Shown: positions 41,365-55,671, counted from the first letter of the stretch. The stretch: DNA of 64,000 bases from Kluyvera sichuanensis (GCF_014218705.1 NZ_JABBJF010000009.1:62001-126000); one strand, 5' to 3'. Numbers and translations: made by a program. Notes: generated from the letters alone by a model not told the origin.

Positions 41365-41585
41365 TAGGCCTTATCAGGGTCTATCAGCGCCTGATTAGTC
41401 CGCTACTCGGGCCGCATTGTCGTTTCACACCAACCTGTTCTCAATACGGAATTGAGGCATTGCGCAGGTTTGGAGTGATAAAAGGCAGTTGGTTGACAGT
41501 GAAACGCGTATTAAAATGCCACCCTTTACACCCTGGTGGTGACGACCCCGTCCCGCCTGGACCATTTGATACCAGAGAACACTAA
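41328..41585 (+). CDS. yidD: YidD membrane protein insertion efficiency factor
   Basis: Small inner-membrane-associated protein of 85 residues that aids YidC-dependent membrane insertion. Conserved Cys pattern and [24 protein letters not shown] (residues 17-40), with a C-terminal HPGG segment. It starts inside the rnpA 3' end in another frame, and its stop lies two bases before yidC. Confidence 0.96.
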   Translation: MAPPLSPGSRVLIGLIRVYQRLISPLLGPHCRFTPTCSQYGIEALRRFGVIKGSWLTVKRVLKCHPLHPGGDDPVPPGPFDTREH

Positions 41586-41587
41586 CG

Positions 41588-43234
41588 ATGGATTCGCAAC
41601 GCAATCTCCTTATCATCGCTTTGTTGTTCGTGTCTTTCATGATCTGGCAAGCCTGGGAGCAGGATAACAATCCTCAAGCCCAGCAGCAGACCACGCAGAC
41701 TACGACCACAGCAGCGGGTAGCGCCGCAGACCAGGGCGTACCGGCCAGTGGCCAAGGGAAACTGATTACGGTTAAAACTGATGTGCTTGAGCTGACTATC
41801 AACACTCGCGGTGGTGATATTGAGCAAGCGCTGCTTCCGGCTTACCCGAAAGCGCTGAAATCTGACGAACCGTTCCAGTTACTGGAAACCACCCCACAGT
41901 TTGTCTATCAGGCACAGAGCGGCTTAACCGGTCGTGATGGCCCGGATAACCCGGCTAACGGCCCGCGTCCGCTGTATAACGTCGATAAAGATGCGTTTGT
42001 GATGGCCGATGGCCAGAACGAAATCGTCATTCCGCTGACCTATACCGATAAAGCAGGCAACGTCTTCACCAAAACCTTCACCCTGAAACGCGGTGATTAT
42101 GCGGTGAACGTCAGCTATGACGTGAAGAACGCCAGCGAGAAACCGCTGGAAGTCTCTACCTTCGGTCAGCTGAAGCAGACGGCAGCACTGCCAACCAGTC
42201 GCGATACACAGTCTGGTGGCCTGTCTACAATGCACACCTTCCGTGGTGCAGCGTACTCAACGTCTGATTCGAAATACGAAAAATATAAATTCGATACCAT
42301 CGTTGATAACGAGAACCTGAACACCAACACCAAAAACGGTTGGGTTGCCATGCTGCAGCAGTACTTCACTACTGCATGGGTTCCACAGAACAACGGTACC
42401 AATAACTTCTACACCGCTAACCTCGGTAACGGCGTAGTGGCTATCGGCTACAAATCTCAGCCGGTTCTGGTACAGCCAGGTCAGGCAGATAAACTGCAGA
42501 GCACCCTGTGGGTCGGCCCAGCAATTCAGGATAAAATGGCTGCCGTTGCACCGCACCTGGATCTGACCGTTGACTACGGCTGGCTGTGGTTCATCTCTCA
42601 GCCGCTGTTCAAATTGCTGAAGTGGATCCATAGCTTCCTGGGTAACTGGGGCTTCTCCATCATCGTTATCACCTTTATCGTTCGTGGCATCATGTACCCG
42701 CTGACCAAAGCGCAGTACACCTCCATGGCGAAGATGCGTATGCTGCAGCCTAAGATTCAGGCAATGCGTGAGCGTCTGGGCGACGACAAACAGCGTCAAA
42801 GCCAGGAAATGATGGCCCTGTATAAAGCGGAAAAAGTTAACCCACTGGGTGGCTGCTTCCCGCTGATTATCCAGATGCCAATCTTCCTTGCGCTGTACTA
42901 CATGCTGAGCGCCTCGGTTGAACTGCGTCATGCGCCGTTTATCCTGTGGATCCACGACCTGTCTGCACAAGACCCGTACTACATCCTGCCGATCATCATG
43001 GGCGCGACGATGTTCTTCATTCAGAAGATGTCTCCGACGACCGTGACCGACCCGATGCAGCAGAAGATCATGACCTTCATGCCGGTCATCTTCACGGTGT
43101 TCTTCCTGTGGTTCCCATCTGGTCTGGTGGTGTACTACATCGTCAGCAACCTGGTCACCATCATTCAGCAGCAGCTGATTTACCGTGGTCTGGAAAAACG
43201 TGGCCTGCATAGCCGCGAGAAGAAAAAATCCTGA
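41588..43234 (+). CDS. yidC: YidC membrane protein insertase
   Basis: Inner-membrane insertase and Sec partner of 548 residues. An N-terminal membrane anchor ([17 protein letters not shown]) is followed by a Gln/Thr-rich linker and a large periplasmic domain (about 60-340). Five C-terminal membrane segments include the conserved [20 protein letters not shown] coil and [20 protein letters not shown]. The tail is basic (REKKKS). It is preceded by yidD by two bases and followed by a strong terminator. Confidence 0.98.
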   Translation: MDSQRNLLIIALLFVSFMIWQAWEQDNNPQAQQQTTQTTTTAAGSAADQGVPASGQGKLITVKTDVLELTINTRGGDIEQALLPAYPKALKSDEPFQLLETTPQFVYQAQSGLTGRDGPDNPANGPRPLYNVDKDAFVMADGQNEIVIPLTYTDKAGNVFTKTFTLKRGDYAVNVSYDVKNASEKPLEVSTFGQLKQTAALPTSRDTQSGGLSTMHTFRGAAYSTSDSKYEKYKFDTIVDNENLNTNTKNGWVAMLQQYFTTAWVPQNNGTNNFYTANLGNGVVAIGYKSQPVLVQPGQADKLQSTLWVGPAIQDKMAAVAPHLDLTVDYGWLWFISQPLFKLLKWIHSFLGNWGFSIIVITFIVRGIMYPLTKAQYTSMAKMRMLQPKIQAMRERLGDDKQRQSQEMMALYKAEKVNPLGGCFPLIIQMPIFLALYYMLSASVELRHAPFILWIHDLSAQDPYYILPIIMGATMFFIQKMSPTTVTDPMQQKIMTFMPVIFTVFFLWFPSGLVVYYIVSNLVTIIQQQLIYRGLEKRGLHSREKKKS

Positions 43235-43260
43235 TTCGGTTGAGCACGAGCTAAAATGGA

Positions 43261-43287
43261 AGGCGGTCGAATGACCGCCTTTTTTTA
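43261..43287 (+). terminator. terminator after yidC
   Basis: AGGCGGTC (43261-43268) pairs with GACCGCCT (43273-43280) around GAAT, followed by seven T residues. A canonical intrinsic terminator between yidC and mnmE. Confidence 0.92.
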
Positions 43288-43310
43288 TTGCGACACAGTA
43301 GAGACAAACC

Positions 43311-44675
43311 ATGAGCCAAAACGACACTATCGTCGCCCAGGCCACCCCACCGGGACGCGGTGGTGTGGGCATTCTGCGCATCTCCGGCCTGAAGGCGAGA
43401 GATGTCGCGCAGGCGGTGCTGGGCAAACTGCCTAAACCGCGCTACGCCGATTACCTGCCGTTCAAAGACAGCGACGGCAGCGCGCTGGATCAGGGCATTG
43501 CGCTATGGTTCCCAGGCCCAAACTCGTTCACCGGTGAAGACGTGCTGGAGCTTCAGGGCCACGGCGGCCCGGTGATCCTCGATCTGCTGCTAAAACGTAT
43601 TCTGACGCTGCCGGGCGTACGCATTGCCAACCCGGGGGAGTTTTCCGAGCGCGCGTTTTTAAACGATAAGCTCGACCTGGCTCAGGCAGAAGCTATTGCC
43701 GACCTGATTGACGCCAGCTCTGAACAGGCAGCACGCTCCGCGCTGAACTCGCTTCAGGGGGCCTTCTCGGCACGTGTTAACCACCTTGTGGAAGCCCTCA
43801 CTCACCTGCGCATCTACGTTGAAGCGGCGATCGACTTCCCGGACGAGGAGATCGATTTCCTCTCCGACGGTAAAATCGAAGCGCAGTTGAATGCGGTGAT
43901 GGGCGATCTCGACGCCGTGCGCGCCGAAGCGCGTCAGGGCAGCCTGCTGCGCGAAGGAATGAAGGTGGTGATTGCTGGCCGCCCGAACGCCGGAAAATCG
44001 AGCCTGTTGAACGCCCTGGCGGGCCGTGAAGCGGCTATCGTCACCGACATCGCGGGCACCACCCGCGACGTACTGCGCGAACATATCCATATTGACGGCA
44101 TGCCGCTGCATATCATCGATACCGCCGGTCTGCGCGACGCCAACGATGAAGTGGAGCGTATCGGCATCGAGCGTGCCTGGCAGGAAATTGAGCAGGCCGA
44201 CCGCGTGCTGTTTATGGTCGATGGCACGACGACCAACGCCACCGACCCTGCTGACATCTGGCCGGACTTTATCGCCCGTCTGCCGGCAAACCTGCCGATC
44301 ACCGTGGTACGTAACAAAGCCGATATCACCGGCGAAACGCTGGGGCTAAGTGAAGTAAATGGCCACTCACTTGTGCGCCTCTCCGCGCGTACCGGTGAAG
44401 GCGTCGACGTGCTGCGTAACCATCTCAAACAGAGCATGGGCTTCGAAAACAATATGGAAGGCGGCTTCCTGGCGCGTCGTCGCCACCTGCAGGCGCTTTC
44501 CGATGCCGCCGAACATCTGGAGCAGGGGAAAGCCCAACTGCTTGGCGCCTGGGCCGGAGAGCTGCTGGCAGAAGAGCTGCGCCTGGCGCAGCAAAGCCTG
44601 AGTGAGATCACCGGGGAATTTACCTCCGACGATCTGCTGGGTAGGATTTTCTCCAGCTTCTGTATTGGTAAGTAG
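43311..44675 (+). CDS. mnmE: tRNA modification GTPase MnmE
   Basis: GTPase of 454 residues that with MnmG makes the 5-carboxymethylaminomethyl group on wobble uridine of tRNAs. The N-terminal folate-binding domain begins [22 protein letters not shown]. The inserted G domain has G1 [10 protein letters not shown]3 DTAG and G4 NKAD, and the C-terminal CIGK carries the catalytic Cys. Length equals E. coli. In E. coli tnaCAB follows; here it does not. Confidence 0.98.
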   Translation: MSQNDTIVAQATPPGRGGVGILRISGLKARDVAQAVLGKLPKPRYADYLPFKDSDGSALDQGIALWFPGPNSFTGEDVLELQGHGGPVILDLLLKRILTLPGVRIANPGEFSERAFLNDKLDLAQAEAIADLIDASSEQAARSALNSLQGAFSARVNHLVEALTHLRIYVEAAIDFPDEEIDFLSDGKIEAQLNAVMGDLDAVRAEARQGSLLREGMKVVIAGRPNAGKSSLLNALAGREAAIVTDIAGTTRDVLREHIHIDGMPLHIIDTAGLRDANDEVERIGIERAWQEIEQADRVLFMVDGTTTNATDPADIWPDFIARLPANLPITVVRNKADITGETLGLSEVNGHSLVRLSARTGEGVDVLRNHLKQSMGFENNMEGGFLARRRHLQALSDAAEHLEQGKAQLLGAWAGELLAEELRLAQQSLSEITGEFTSDDLLGRIFSSFCIGK

Positions 44676-44695
44676 TTTTACCAGATGGCAGCTAT

Positions 44696-44734
44696 GCCTT
44701 ATCCGGCCTACGCGACATGTAGGCCCGGTAAGGC
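44696..44734. repeat. REP element after mnmE
   Basis: GCCTTATCCGGCCTAC facing GTAGGCCCGGTAAGGC (44696-44734) is an imperfect palindrome with the GCC-TTA-CCGG-CCTAC signature of enterobacterial REP sequences. Confidence 0.8.
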
Positions 44735-44849
44735 TAACACTATCAGGTAACAGATTTTTCCTCACAGGAAATCACTGTTGTCCAAATGGCAACTCGTGTC
44801 ATCGCACGCGCCCCAGTATGCTGAGCGCCACATTTCTCGTGAGGTCGCC

Positions 44850-46031
44850 ATGACACGCTTTCTCGTCTGCTGTTTTGCCCTGGTTTTACTCTATCCCGCC
44901 GGTATTGATATGTATCTGGTGGGATTACCGCGTATCGCCGCTGATTTACAGGCCAGCGAAGCGCAGCTGCACATCGCGTTTTCGGTCTATCTGGCCGGAA
45001 TGGCAACCGCGATGCTGTTCGCCGGGAAGGTGGCGGACCAATCGGGCCGCAAGCCGGTAGCGATTGTCGGGGCGCTGATCTACATCGCCGCTTCCGCTAT
45101 CTGTTCGCTGGCGGAAAGCGGCACCCCCTTCCTGGTGGGGCGTTTTATTCAGGGGGTCGGGGCGGGTTGTTGCTACGTCGTGGCGTTCGCTATCCTGCGC
45201 GATACGCTCGACGATCGCCTGCGGGCCAAGGTGCTGTCGCTACTTAACGGTATCACCTGCATCGTGCCGGTGCTCGCACCGGTGCTGGGGCACCTGATTA
45301 TGCTCAAATACCCGTGGCAGAGCCTGTTCTACACGATGATTGGCATGGGGGTGGTGGTCTGCTTGCTGTCGGTATTTGTACTGCGAGAATCGCGCCCGGC
45401 GACGCTACCTGCCTCGGCAGGCCATACGCCAGGAGCCGAGTCGTTGATAAATCGCTTTTTCCTCAGCCGTCTGGCGATCACCACGCTGAGCGTGTCGGTG
45501 ATCCTCACCTTCGTAAACACCTCACCGGTGCTGCTGATGGAGGTCATGGGCTTTGACCGTGGCGAATATGCCACGACCATGGCGATGACCGCAGGCGTCA
45601 GCATGGCGGTGTCATTCTCAACGCCGTTCGCTCTGAGCCTATTTAAACCCCGCACTCTCATGCTGGCATCGCAGGTGCTTTTTCTGGCGGCGGGGATTGT
45701 GCTCACGCTTGCCGGTACGCACGCCGTTACGCTCTTCGGGCTGACCTTAATTTGCGCAGGGTTCTCGGTAGGCTTTGGCGTCGCCATGAGTCAGGCGCTG
45801 GGGCCATTCTCGCTGCGGGCAGGGGTTGCCAGTTCGGCGCTGGGTATTGCTCAGGTCTGCGGTTCGTCGCTGTGGATATGGCTGTCGGCCATCCTGGGTC
45901 TTGATGCGCTGAATATGCTGATCGGGATTCTGATTGGCTGTAGCATAGTGTGCATACTGCTGATTATCTCAGTGGCTCCTAACCGGTCTGCGCCAACACA
46001 TGAAGAAGCCCCTCTCCAGTCTCGATCTTAA
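44850..46031 (+). CDS. mdtL: MdtL multidrug resistance MFS transporter
   Basis: Inner-membrane drug:proton antiporter of the DHA1 group, 393 residues with about twelve membrane segments and motif [14 protein letters not shown] (near 57-69). It closely follows E. coli MdtL (391). The start at 44850 (MTRFLVCCF) follows GTGAGG and matches the family; an in-frame codon at 44778 would add a polar extension. The 3' end overlaps yidZ by 32 bases. Confidence 0.95.
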   Translation: MTRFLVCCFALVLLYPAGIDMYLVGLPRIAADLQASEAQLHIAFSVYLAGMATAMLFAGKVADQSGRKPVAIVGALIYIAASAICSLAESGTPFLVGRFIQGVGAGCCYVVAFAILRDTLDDRLRAKVLSLLNGITCIVPVLAPVLGHLIMLKYPWQSLFYTMIGMGVVVCLLSVFVLRESRPATLPASAGHTPGAESLINRFFLSRLAITTLSVSVILTFVNTSPVLLMEVMGFDRGEYATTMAMTAGVSMAVSFSTPFALSLFKPRTLMLASQVLFLAAGIVLTLAGTHAVTLFGLTLICAGFSVGFGVAMSQALGPFSLRAGVASSALGIAQVCGSSLWIWLSAILGLDALNMLIGILIGCSIVCILLIISVAPNRSAPTHEEAPLQSRS

Positions 46032-46959
46032 TTTACTGCTATGCCTCCAGCTTCTGATGCAGGAGCGCAGCGTTACCAAAACCGCCAAACGGATGAACGT
46101 CACGCCGTCGGCGGTCAGTAAGTCGCTGTCGAAGCTGCGAGCCTGGTTTGACGATCCGCTGTTTGTGAACACCCCGCTTGGGCTGACGCCGACGCCGCTG
46201 ATGGTCAGCATGGAGCAAAGCCTGGCCGAGTGGATGCAGATGGGCAATCAGTTGCTGGATAAACCGCATCACGAAACGCCACGCGGGCTGAAGTTCGACC
46301 TGGTCGCCGAAACGCCGCTGGTAATGATCATGTTCAACCAACTCTCCAGCCAGATTTATCAGCGCTACCCGCAGGCGACCATCAAAGTGCGTAACTGGGA
46401 CTATGATTCGCTGGATGCGATTATTCGCGGTGAAGTCGATATCGGCTTCACCGGGCGTGAAAGTCATCCCCGCTCACGCGAGCTGCTGAGCCTGCTGCCG
46501 CTGTCGATAGACTACGAGGTACTGTTTACCGACCTGCCCTGGGTCTGGCTGCGTGAAGACCATCCAGCGCTTCAGGAAGAGTGGAATCTGGAAACATTCC
46601 TGCGCTACCCGCACATCAGTATCTGCTGGGAACAAAGCGATACCTGGGCGCTGGACGACGTATTGCAGGAGATGGGGCGCGAGCGCCATATCGCGCTCAG
46701 CCTGCCGGGCTTTGAACAGTCACTGTTTATGGCCGCCCAACCGGATCACCAGATGATCGCCACCGCGCCACGCTACTGCCAGCATTATAACCAACTGCAC
46801 AACCTGCCTTTAGTGCCTCGCCCGCTACCGTTTGATGCCGTGCAGCGGGAAAAACTGCAGGTGCCGTTTACCCTACTCTGGCATAAACGAAATAGTCACA
46901 ACCCGAAAATTATTTGGCTCCGTGATACCCTCAAAGCCTTATATCTCGCTGTTTCCTGA
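46000..46959 (+). CDS. yidZ: YidZ, LysR-type transcriptional regulator
   Basis: LysR regulator of 319 residues, the E. coli YidZ length. An N-terminal winged helix ([40 protein letters not shown], in residues 8-47) is followed by a substrate-binding domain. E. coli YidZ has been linked to anaerobic nitric oxide resistance. It begins within the mdtL 3' end, so the two are probably co-transcribed and it may regulate mdtL. Confidence 0.94.
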   Translation: MKKPLSSLDLNLLLCLQLLMQERSVTKTAKRMNVTPSAVSKSLSKLRAWFDDPLFVNTPLGLTPTPLMVSMEQSLAEWMQMGNQLLDKPHHETPRGLKFDLVAETPLVMIMFNQLSSQIYQRYPQATIKVRNWDYDSLDAIIRGEVDIGFTGRESHPRSRELLSLLPLSIDYEVLFTDLPWVWLREDHPALQEEWNLETFLRYPHISICWEQSDTWALDDVLQEMGRERHIALSLPGFEQSLFMAAQPDHQMIATAPRYCQHYNQLHNLPLVPRPLPFDAVQREKLQVPFTLLWHKRNSHNPKIIWLRDTLKALYLAVS

Positions 46960-47116
46960 CTCATTATTCGTAAAAATAATACGTTTCAGTTAGGGCGAAG
47001 TGTAAAAGTCGCGTAATACCCCTTTTCAATCGCACTTTTAGGCAGTAAAACCTGATCATAACTGGCGTAAATGTTACTCTCGTCATATCCACAGTCCATT
47101 AATCACGGAGCGAAAA

Positions 47117-47866
47117 ATGGCGACGCACTTTGCAAGAGGGATCCTTAAGGACGGACATCTACTATCGGTCAGGCTCTCATCCACCAGCCATAATATTGCG
47201 CGCCAGCTGCCGGCCCATCGCCGGACCCGCTACCTGGCTTCCCGCGCTTTGCTGGCGGAATTGCTGTTTATGCTGTATGGCATTAGCGAACTGCCTGAAA
47301 TCGAGACTCAGGAAGAAGGTAAACCGTACTTTAAGGACAGCCATCTGCCTGATTTTTCTATCGCTTATGCTGGTAACATCGTCGGCGTAGCCCTGACCAC
47401 CGAAGGTCAATGCGGCCTCGATATGGAACTGCTGCGCACGCTGCGCAATACCCCGCAGGCCACGATGATGGAAAGCTACCGCTTTACCAGCAATGAGAAT
47501 CTGTGGATCAACAACCAGAACGATCCACATGAAGCGCGCGCCCAGCTCATCACGCTGCGTCAGAGCGTCCTCAAGCTGTCAGGTGACGTTCACCACGACT
47601 CCCCTCAGACGCTCCAGTTACTGCCCGGCTCAGGCCGCCTGCGTTCAGCGTTAACCGACCAGCTTGAAGTCATCTGCGATGCTGAAGACGTACTGGTCTG
47701 GTCGCTGGCCGCTTCACCGTCTATCGACAAACTCAAGGTTTGGGAGTTTGATGGTAAGCACGGCTGGCGTAGCCTGCCCGATGCCCAGACCCGGGCTAAC
47801 GAACCCTCGGCACGCCTGATGAGATTCACCAGCCTACCGGCGGAGAAAGCGCTTATACTCAATTGA
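47117..47866 (+). CDS. yieE: YieE, 4'-phosphopantetheinyl transferase family protein
   Basis: Protein of 249 residues resembling Sfp/EntD-type phosphopantetheinyl transferases. RYLASRALLAELLF, then EEGKPYF, and GLDMELLRTLRN (the GxDxE metal motif, here GLDME) are visible. Its acyl-carrier target is unknown. The start at 47117 follows CGGAGCG. It ends 41 bases before chrR, same strand. The length is that of E. coli YieE. Confidence 0.9.
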   Translation: MATHFARGILKDGHLLSVRLSSTSHNIARQLPAHRRTRYLASRALLAELLFMLYGISELPEIETQEEGKPYFKDSHLPDFSIAYAGNIVGVALTTEGQCGLDMELLRTLRNTPQATMMESYRFTSNENLWINNQNDPHEARAQLITLRQSVLKLSGDVHHDSPQTLQLLPGSGRLRSALTDQLEVICDAEDVLVWSLAASPSIDKLKVWEFDGKHGWRSLPDAQTRANEPSARLMRFTSLPAEKALILN

Positions 47867-47907
47867 TTCGGCTGGATTTCAGCCGCCATGATGGAAAAGG
47901 AGTAGTC

Positions 47908-48474
47908 ATGTCTGAAACATTGAACGTTGTGACGTTACTGGGAAGCCTGCGCAAAGGCTCATTCAACGGTATGGTGGCGCGCACCCTGCCTAAAATCGCC
48001 CCGGCGGGCATGTCCGTTTCCGCACTGCCGTCGATTGGCGATATCCCGCTGTATGACGCGGACCTCCAGCAGGAAGACGGTTTCCCGCAAAGCGTGGAAG
48101 CGCTGGCAGAACAGATTCGCCAGGCCGACGGCGTGGTTATCGTCACGCCAGAGTACAACTATTCCGTGCCGGGTGGCCTGAAAAACGCCATCGACTGGCT
48201 CTCCCGCCTGCCGGATCAGCCGCTTTCAGGTAAACCAGTTCTGATTCAGACCAGCTCAATGGGCGCTATCGGCGGCGCGCGCTGCCAGTATCATCTGCGC
48301 CAGATTCTGGTGTTCCTGGATGCAATGGTCATGAACAAGCCGGAGTTTATGGGCGGCGTGATTCAGAATAAGGTCGACCCACAGCTGGGTGAAGTGATTG
48401 AACAAGGGACGTTGGATCATTTGACCGGTCAGTTGACCGCATTTGGCGAGTACATTCAGCGCGTTAAAGCGTAA
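47908..48474 (+). CDS. chrR: ChrR (YieF) FMN-dependent quinone/chromate reductase
   Basis: Soluble NAD(P)H:quinone oxidoreductase of 188 residues that also reduces chromate. Flavodoxin-like phosphate loop GSLRKGSFN (near residues 11-19) and the FMN-binding PEYNYSVPGGLKNAIDW (about 79-95). The start at 47908 follows AAAGGAG and matches the E. coli length; an in-frame codon at 47863 lies within yieE. Confidence 0.96.
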   Translation: MSETLNVVTLLGSLRKGSFNGMVARTLPKIAPAGMSVSALPSIGDIPLYDADLQQEDGFPQSVEALAEQIRQADGVVIVTPEYNYSVPGGLKNAIDWLSRLPDQPLSGKPVLIQTSSMGAIGGARCQYHLRQILVFLDAMVMNKPEFMGGVIQNKVDPQLGEVIEQGTLDHLTGQLTAFGEYIQRVKA

Positions 48475-48486
48475 GTACAGGCTGAT

Positions 48487-48520
48487 GCCCTCACCCTGGC
48501 CCTCTCCCACAGGGAGAGGG
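48487..48520. repeat. intergenic palindromic repeat (CCCTCACCC... family)
   Basis: The unit CCCTCACCCTGG is followed by a perfect hairpin CCCTCTCCC-ACA-GGGAGAGGG (48500-48520). This sequence type recurs between genes in several Enterobacteriaceae. It lies right after chrR and may act as a 3' stem. Confidence 0.6.
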
Positions 48521-48531
48521 TACAAACACTA

Positions 48532-48556
48532 AAGCCCTTTTCGATGAAAAGGGCTT
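48532..48556. terminator. shared terminator of chrR and adeP
   Basis: AAGCCCTTTTC (48532-48542) pairs with GAAAAGGGCTT (48546-48556) around GAT, an 11-bp stem located between the convergent chrR and adeP genes. Confidence 0.75.
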
Positions 48557-48561
48557 ACTGT

Positions 48562-49899
48562 TTATTTTGCGTCAATAAACACAATCTTCAGAATAAACAG
48601 CAGTGCGACAACAATCACGCACGGGCTGAGGTCGCGGAAACGACCGGTACCGATTTTCATCACGCAGTAAGAGATGAAGCCCAGCGCAATACCTTCGGTG
48701 ATTGAGAAGCTGAACGGCATCATCACCGCGGTAATAAACGCAGGAACCGCTTCGGTCAGGTCATCCCACTTCACGCGAGACAGGCTGGATGTCATCAGGA
48801 CACCCACGTAAATCAGCGCGCCTGCAGCCGCATAGCCCGGCACCATACCCGCCAGCGGCGACAGGAAGATAACCAGCAGGAACAGCAGACCAACCACTAC
48901 CGCCGTCAGACCGGTACGACCGCCCACGGACACGCCGGAGGAAGATTCGATATACGCGGTGACGGAAGAGGTGCCGATAAAGGAGCCAGCAACCGAGGAG
49001 ACGCTATCGACAAACAGCGCCTGCTTCATGCGTGGGAACTTGCCTTTCGCGTCGGCCAGACCGGCTTTGTCAGTCACGCCAATCAACGTACCGGAGGAGT
49101 CAAACAGGTTTACCAGCATGAAGGAGAAGATAACGCCCGCCAGACCCAGGTTGAAGGAGCCTGCGAGGTCAACATGACCGACCACGGTGGTAATGCTCGG
49201 CGGCGCAGAAACGATGCCGCTGTAGTGCACATCGCCCAGCATCCAGCCCAACAGCGTGGTTACCACGATAGAAACCAGCACCGCTGCGTGAATGTTGCGG
49301 GAAGCCAGAATCGCAATGATAAAGAAGCCCAGCACACCCAGCAGTACGCTGTGAGAGGTCAGGTTACCGATAGAGACCAGCGTGTCCTGGTTTGCCACGA
49401 TAACGCCAGCATTTTTCAGACCCATCATGCCGATGAACAGACCGATACCGCTGGTGATACCTACGCGCAGGCTCACCGGGATATTGGCAATCATCCAGTA
49501 ACGCACGCGGAAAATCGTCAACAGCAGCAGACCGATAGCGCCCCAGAAGATAGCGCCCATACCGACCTGCCACGGCAGGCCCATCGCCTGCACGACGACG
49601 AACGCGAAGAACGCGTTCAGGCCCATTGCCGGTGCCAGTGCGACCGGCAGGTTGGCAAAGATGCCCATCAGAATACTGCCCAGCGCCGCGATCAGGCAGG
49701 TAGTTACAAACACTGCGCTGGTGTCCATGCCAGCTACGCCAAGAATTTGCGGGTTAACGAAAACGATGTAGACCATCGTCAGGAAGGTCGTGAAACCGGC
49801 GATCACTTCGGTACGTGCCGTCGTGCCGTGCTCGCGCAGTTTAAACACGCGCTCCAGAATCCCCTGACCGGAAGCCGGGGTGGTGTGTTGTTGACTCAT
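48562..49899 (-). CDS. adeP: AdeP adenine permease
   Basis: High-affinity adenine:H+ symporter of 445 residues, matching E. coli AdeP (YieG) in length and sequence, in the AzgA-like branch of the nucleobase permeases. About fourteen hydrophobic segments; family motif around GMDTSAVFVTTCLIAALGSILMG and NLFDSSGTLIGVTDKAGL. Convergent with chrR and divergent from yieH. Confidence 0.95.
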   Translation of the reverse strand: MSQQHTTPASGQGILERVFKLREHGTTARTEVIAGFTTFLTMVYIVFVNPQILGVAGMDTSAVFVTTCLIAALGSILMGIFANLPVALAPAMGLNAFFAFVVVQAMGLPWQVGMGAIFWGAIGLLLLTIFRVRYWMIANIPVSLRVGITSGIGLFIGMMGLKNAGVIVANQDTLVSIGNLTSHSVLLGVLGFFIIAILASRNIHAAVLVSIVVTTLLGWMLGDVHYSGIVSAPPSITTVVGHVDLAGSFNLGLAGVIFSFMLVNLFDSSGTLIGVTDKAGLADAKGKFPRMKQALFVDSVSSVAGSFIGTSSVTAYIESSSGVSVGGRTGLTAVVVGLLFLLVIFLSPLAGMVPGYAAAGALIYVGVLMTSSLSRVKWDDLTEAVPAFITAVMMPFSFSITEGIALGFISYCVMKIGTGRFRDLSPCVIVVALLFILKIVFIDAK

Positions 49900-50068
49900 T
49901 ATTAATTTCCGCAGACATGGAAGGAAAATTCGTCGCTATCCTATACCAAAATGCGACAATAGGCGCGGTTGCGAGATACTTTTTTTCATTGATTTTGCTT
50001 ATACGGCAACGATTGCGTCTCCCAATTCGGCATTACGTAAACGTTAAACTTGTTAAAAAGGAAATGAC

Positions 50069-50734
50069 ATGTCCGGAGTTGAAGCGGTTTTTTTCGACTG
50101 TGACGGTACGCTGGTAGACAGCGAAGTGATCTGTTCACGGGCCTACGTCCATATGTTTAAAACATTTGGCATCACGCTCGATCTGGAAGAGATTTTTAAA
50201 CGTTTCAAGGGCGTAAAGCTCTACGAGATTATCGACATCATCAACGATGAGCACGGCACTCAGTTGGAGAAAGCTGAGTTAGAACCGGTTTACCGCGCCG
50301 AGGTCGCACGCCTGTTCGACACCGAGCTGGAGGTGATTGCCGGGGCGAATGCGTTGCTCGACGCGGTTAGCGTACCAATGTGCGTCGTGTCGAACGGCCC
50401 GGTCAGCAAAATGCAGCATTCGCTCGGCAAGCTGGAGATGTTGCACCATTTCCCGGATAAGCTGTTCAGCGGCTACGATATCCAACGCTGGAAGCCAGAC
50501 CCGGCGCTGATGCACCATGCGGCGAAAGCAATGAACGTGGACGTGGAGAAGTGCATTCTGGTGGATGACTCTTCCGCTGGCGCGCAGTCGGGGATTGATG
50601 CGGGCATGGAGGTGTTCTACTTCTGCGCTGACCCGCACAACAAACCAATCGTTCACCCGAAGGTGACAACGTTTACCGATCTGGCGGAGCTCCCGGCGCT
50701 GTGGAAAGCACGCGGCTGGGACATTACGCGATAG
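50069..50734 (+). CDS. yieH: YieH, 6-phosphogluconate phosphatase (HAD family)
   Basis: HAD-superfamily phosphatase of 221 residues. Nucleophile motif FDCDGTLVD (Asp10, Asp12), helical cap, Ser/Thr motif VVSNGPVSK, Lys in WKPDP, and acidic motif ILVDDSSAGAQSG. In E. coli it hydrolyses 6-phosphogluconate. It lies between adeP and phoU; the cbr/bgl genes found nearby in E. coli are absent. Confidence 0.94.
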   Translation: MSGVEAVFFDCDGTLVDSEVICSRAYVHMFKTFGITLDLEEIFKRFKGVKLYEIIDIINDEHGTQLEKAELEPVYRAEVARLFDTELEVIAGANALLDAVSVPMCVVSNGPVSKMQHSLGKLEMLHHFPDKLFSGYDIQRWKPDPALMHHAAKAMNVDVEKCILVDDSSAGAQSGIDAGMEVFYFCADPHNKPIVHPKVTTFTDLAELPALWKARGWDITR

Positions 50735-50739
50735 AAAAC

Positions 50740-50767
50740 AAAAAACCTGCCGCGGCAGGTTTTTTTA
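50740..50767. terminator. bidirectional terminator between yieH and phoU
   Basis: CCTGCCG-CGGCAGG (50746-50759) is a perfect palindrome flanked by A5 and T7, serving yieH on the plus and phoU on the minus strand. Confidence 0.9.
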
Positions 50768-50781
50768 CGCTATTGAAGCAA

Positions 50782-51507
50782 TCACTCTTTCGGGTCTTTC
50801 CCCGCCAGTAGCTTATCCAGCTCATCGCCGCCCACGTGACGGAAGTCTTGCCCCTTCACGAAGTAGAAGATGTATTCGCAGATATTCTGGCAGCGGTCAC
50901 CGATACGCTCGATAGAGCGCGCACAGAACAGCGCGGTCAGCACGCTTGGAATGGTGCGCGAGTCTTCCATCATATAGGTCATCAGCTGGCGCACGATGCC
51001 TTCATATTCCTGGTCAACTTTCTTATCTTCACGATAGATACGTACCGCTTCGTCGAGGTCCATACGCGCGAACGCGTCCAGCACGTCATGCAGCATCTGC
51101 ACGGTGTGGCGGCCCAGCGATTCCAGGCTGACCAGCAGCGGCTGGTGCTGCTGGGAGAATTTCTCCAGCGCGGTGCGACAGATTTTATCCGCCACGTCAC
51201 CAATACGTTCCAGCTCGGCGATGGTTTTAATAATCGCCATCACCAGACGCAGGTCGCTCGCGGTTGGCTGGCGCTTGGCGATGATGCGCACGCAGGCTTC
51301 ATCAATCGCCACTTCCATCATATTGACGTGCTTATCGCCGTCGATAACGCGCTTTGCCAGTTCACTATCCTGGTTGTGCATGGCGGTAATCGCATCAGAC
51401 AACTGCTGCTCTACCATGCCGCCCATGGTCATCACCTGGGTGCGGATGCTTTCCAGTTCTGCGTTGAACTGGCCGGAAATATGTTTATTAAGGTTTAAAT
51501 TATCCAT
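50782..51507 (-). CDS. phoU: PhoU phosphate regulon negative regulator
   Basis: Cytosolic helical-bundle protein of 241 residues that links the PstSCAB transporter to PhoR and shuts the Pho regulon off when phosphate is plentiful. Two PhoU repeats with metal-binding E/DxxxD patterns ([14 protein letters not shown] and [14 protein letters not shown]). The start at 51507 (MDNLNLNKH) reproduces the E. coli length; the in-frame codon at 51546 falls inside the ERIC element. Last gene of the pst operon, separated from pstB by that element. Confidence 0.96.
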   Translation of the reverse strand: MDNLNLNKHISGQFNAELESIRTQVMTMGGMVEQQLSDAITAMHNQDSELAKRVIDGDKHVNMMEVAIDEACVRIIAKRQPTASDLRLVMAIIKTIAELERIGDVADKICRTALEKFSQQHQPLLVSLESLGRHTVQMLHDVLDAFARMDLDEAVRIYREDKKVDQEYEGIVRQLMTYMMEDSRTIPSVLTALFCARSIERIGDRCQNICEYIFYFVKGQDFRHVGGDELDKLLAGKDPKE

Positions 51508-51519
51508 CATTTCTCCAAA

Positions 51520-51642
51520 TGCCCAAAAGATTTCGAGCGAGAACAAGGCGGCAACTGCGCGAATCCCCGGGAGCGTAGTCTACTACGTGACCGGGGTGAG
51601 CAAAGGCAGCCAACGCGGTTATCGCTTGAAAGCTGAAGGGCA
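51520..51642. repeat. ERIC element between pstB and phoU
   Basis: The segment contains the ERIC core: GCGAATCCCCGGGAGCG, a central TAGTCTACTA, then ACGTGACCGGGGTGAGC, matching the classical ERIC primer sites with few changes. Its ends are inverted repeats (TGCCCAAAAGATTTCGAGCG at the left, TGCCC...TTTCAAGCG reading from the right). The right end abuts the pstB stop codon. Length is about 123 bp. Confidence 0.85.
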
Positions 51643-54320
<2,678 letters not shown>

Positions 54321-54362
54321 TCACTCTTTCCAGTTTAAAATCCGCCACGACGCTTACACGTT

Positions 54363-54382
54363 GCCCGGCGTTTCCGCCGGGC
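54363..54382 (-). terminator. pstS-pstC intergenic stem-loop
   Basis: GCCCGGCG (54363-54370) pairs with CGCCGGGC (54375-54382) around TTTC. It has no T run and probably acts as an mRNA-stabilising or attenuating hairpin behind pstS. Confidence 0.6.
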
Positions 54383-54390
54383 GACAGTAA

Positions 54391-55470
<1,080 letters not shown>

Positions 55471-55496
55471 CTACGAGGAGCAAAATAGGACAATCA

Positions 55497-55537
55497 GGTG
55501 ACAGTTATATGTAAGGTTTATTACAGTTTAATGACAA
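55497..55537 (-). promoter_or_regulatory. two Pho boxes of the pst promoter
   Basis: On the minus strand TTGTCATTAAACTGTAA (55537-55521) and CTTACATATAACTGTCACC (55515-55497) are PhoB boxes with the CTGTCA/CTGTAA repeats at 11-base periodicity; the second matches the E. coli pstS box. A TATTTT -10 follows about ten bases on. Confidence 0.88.
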
Positions 55538-55671
55538 CGAAAACCACGCGAAAAATAATATTATTAAACCAATATAAATCAGTATGTTATAAAAATAATT
55601 TACAATGAAATTACGGCAAGATTTTCTTTTTATGACAGCAAAAAAATCATGCTTTATGACAGTTTCTGATG

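Noticed and set aside
42257-43426. 389-codon minus-strand open frame across yidC and mnmE
   Set aside because: It covers two well-identified genes and a terminator on the other strand, and has no domain signature.
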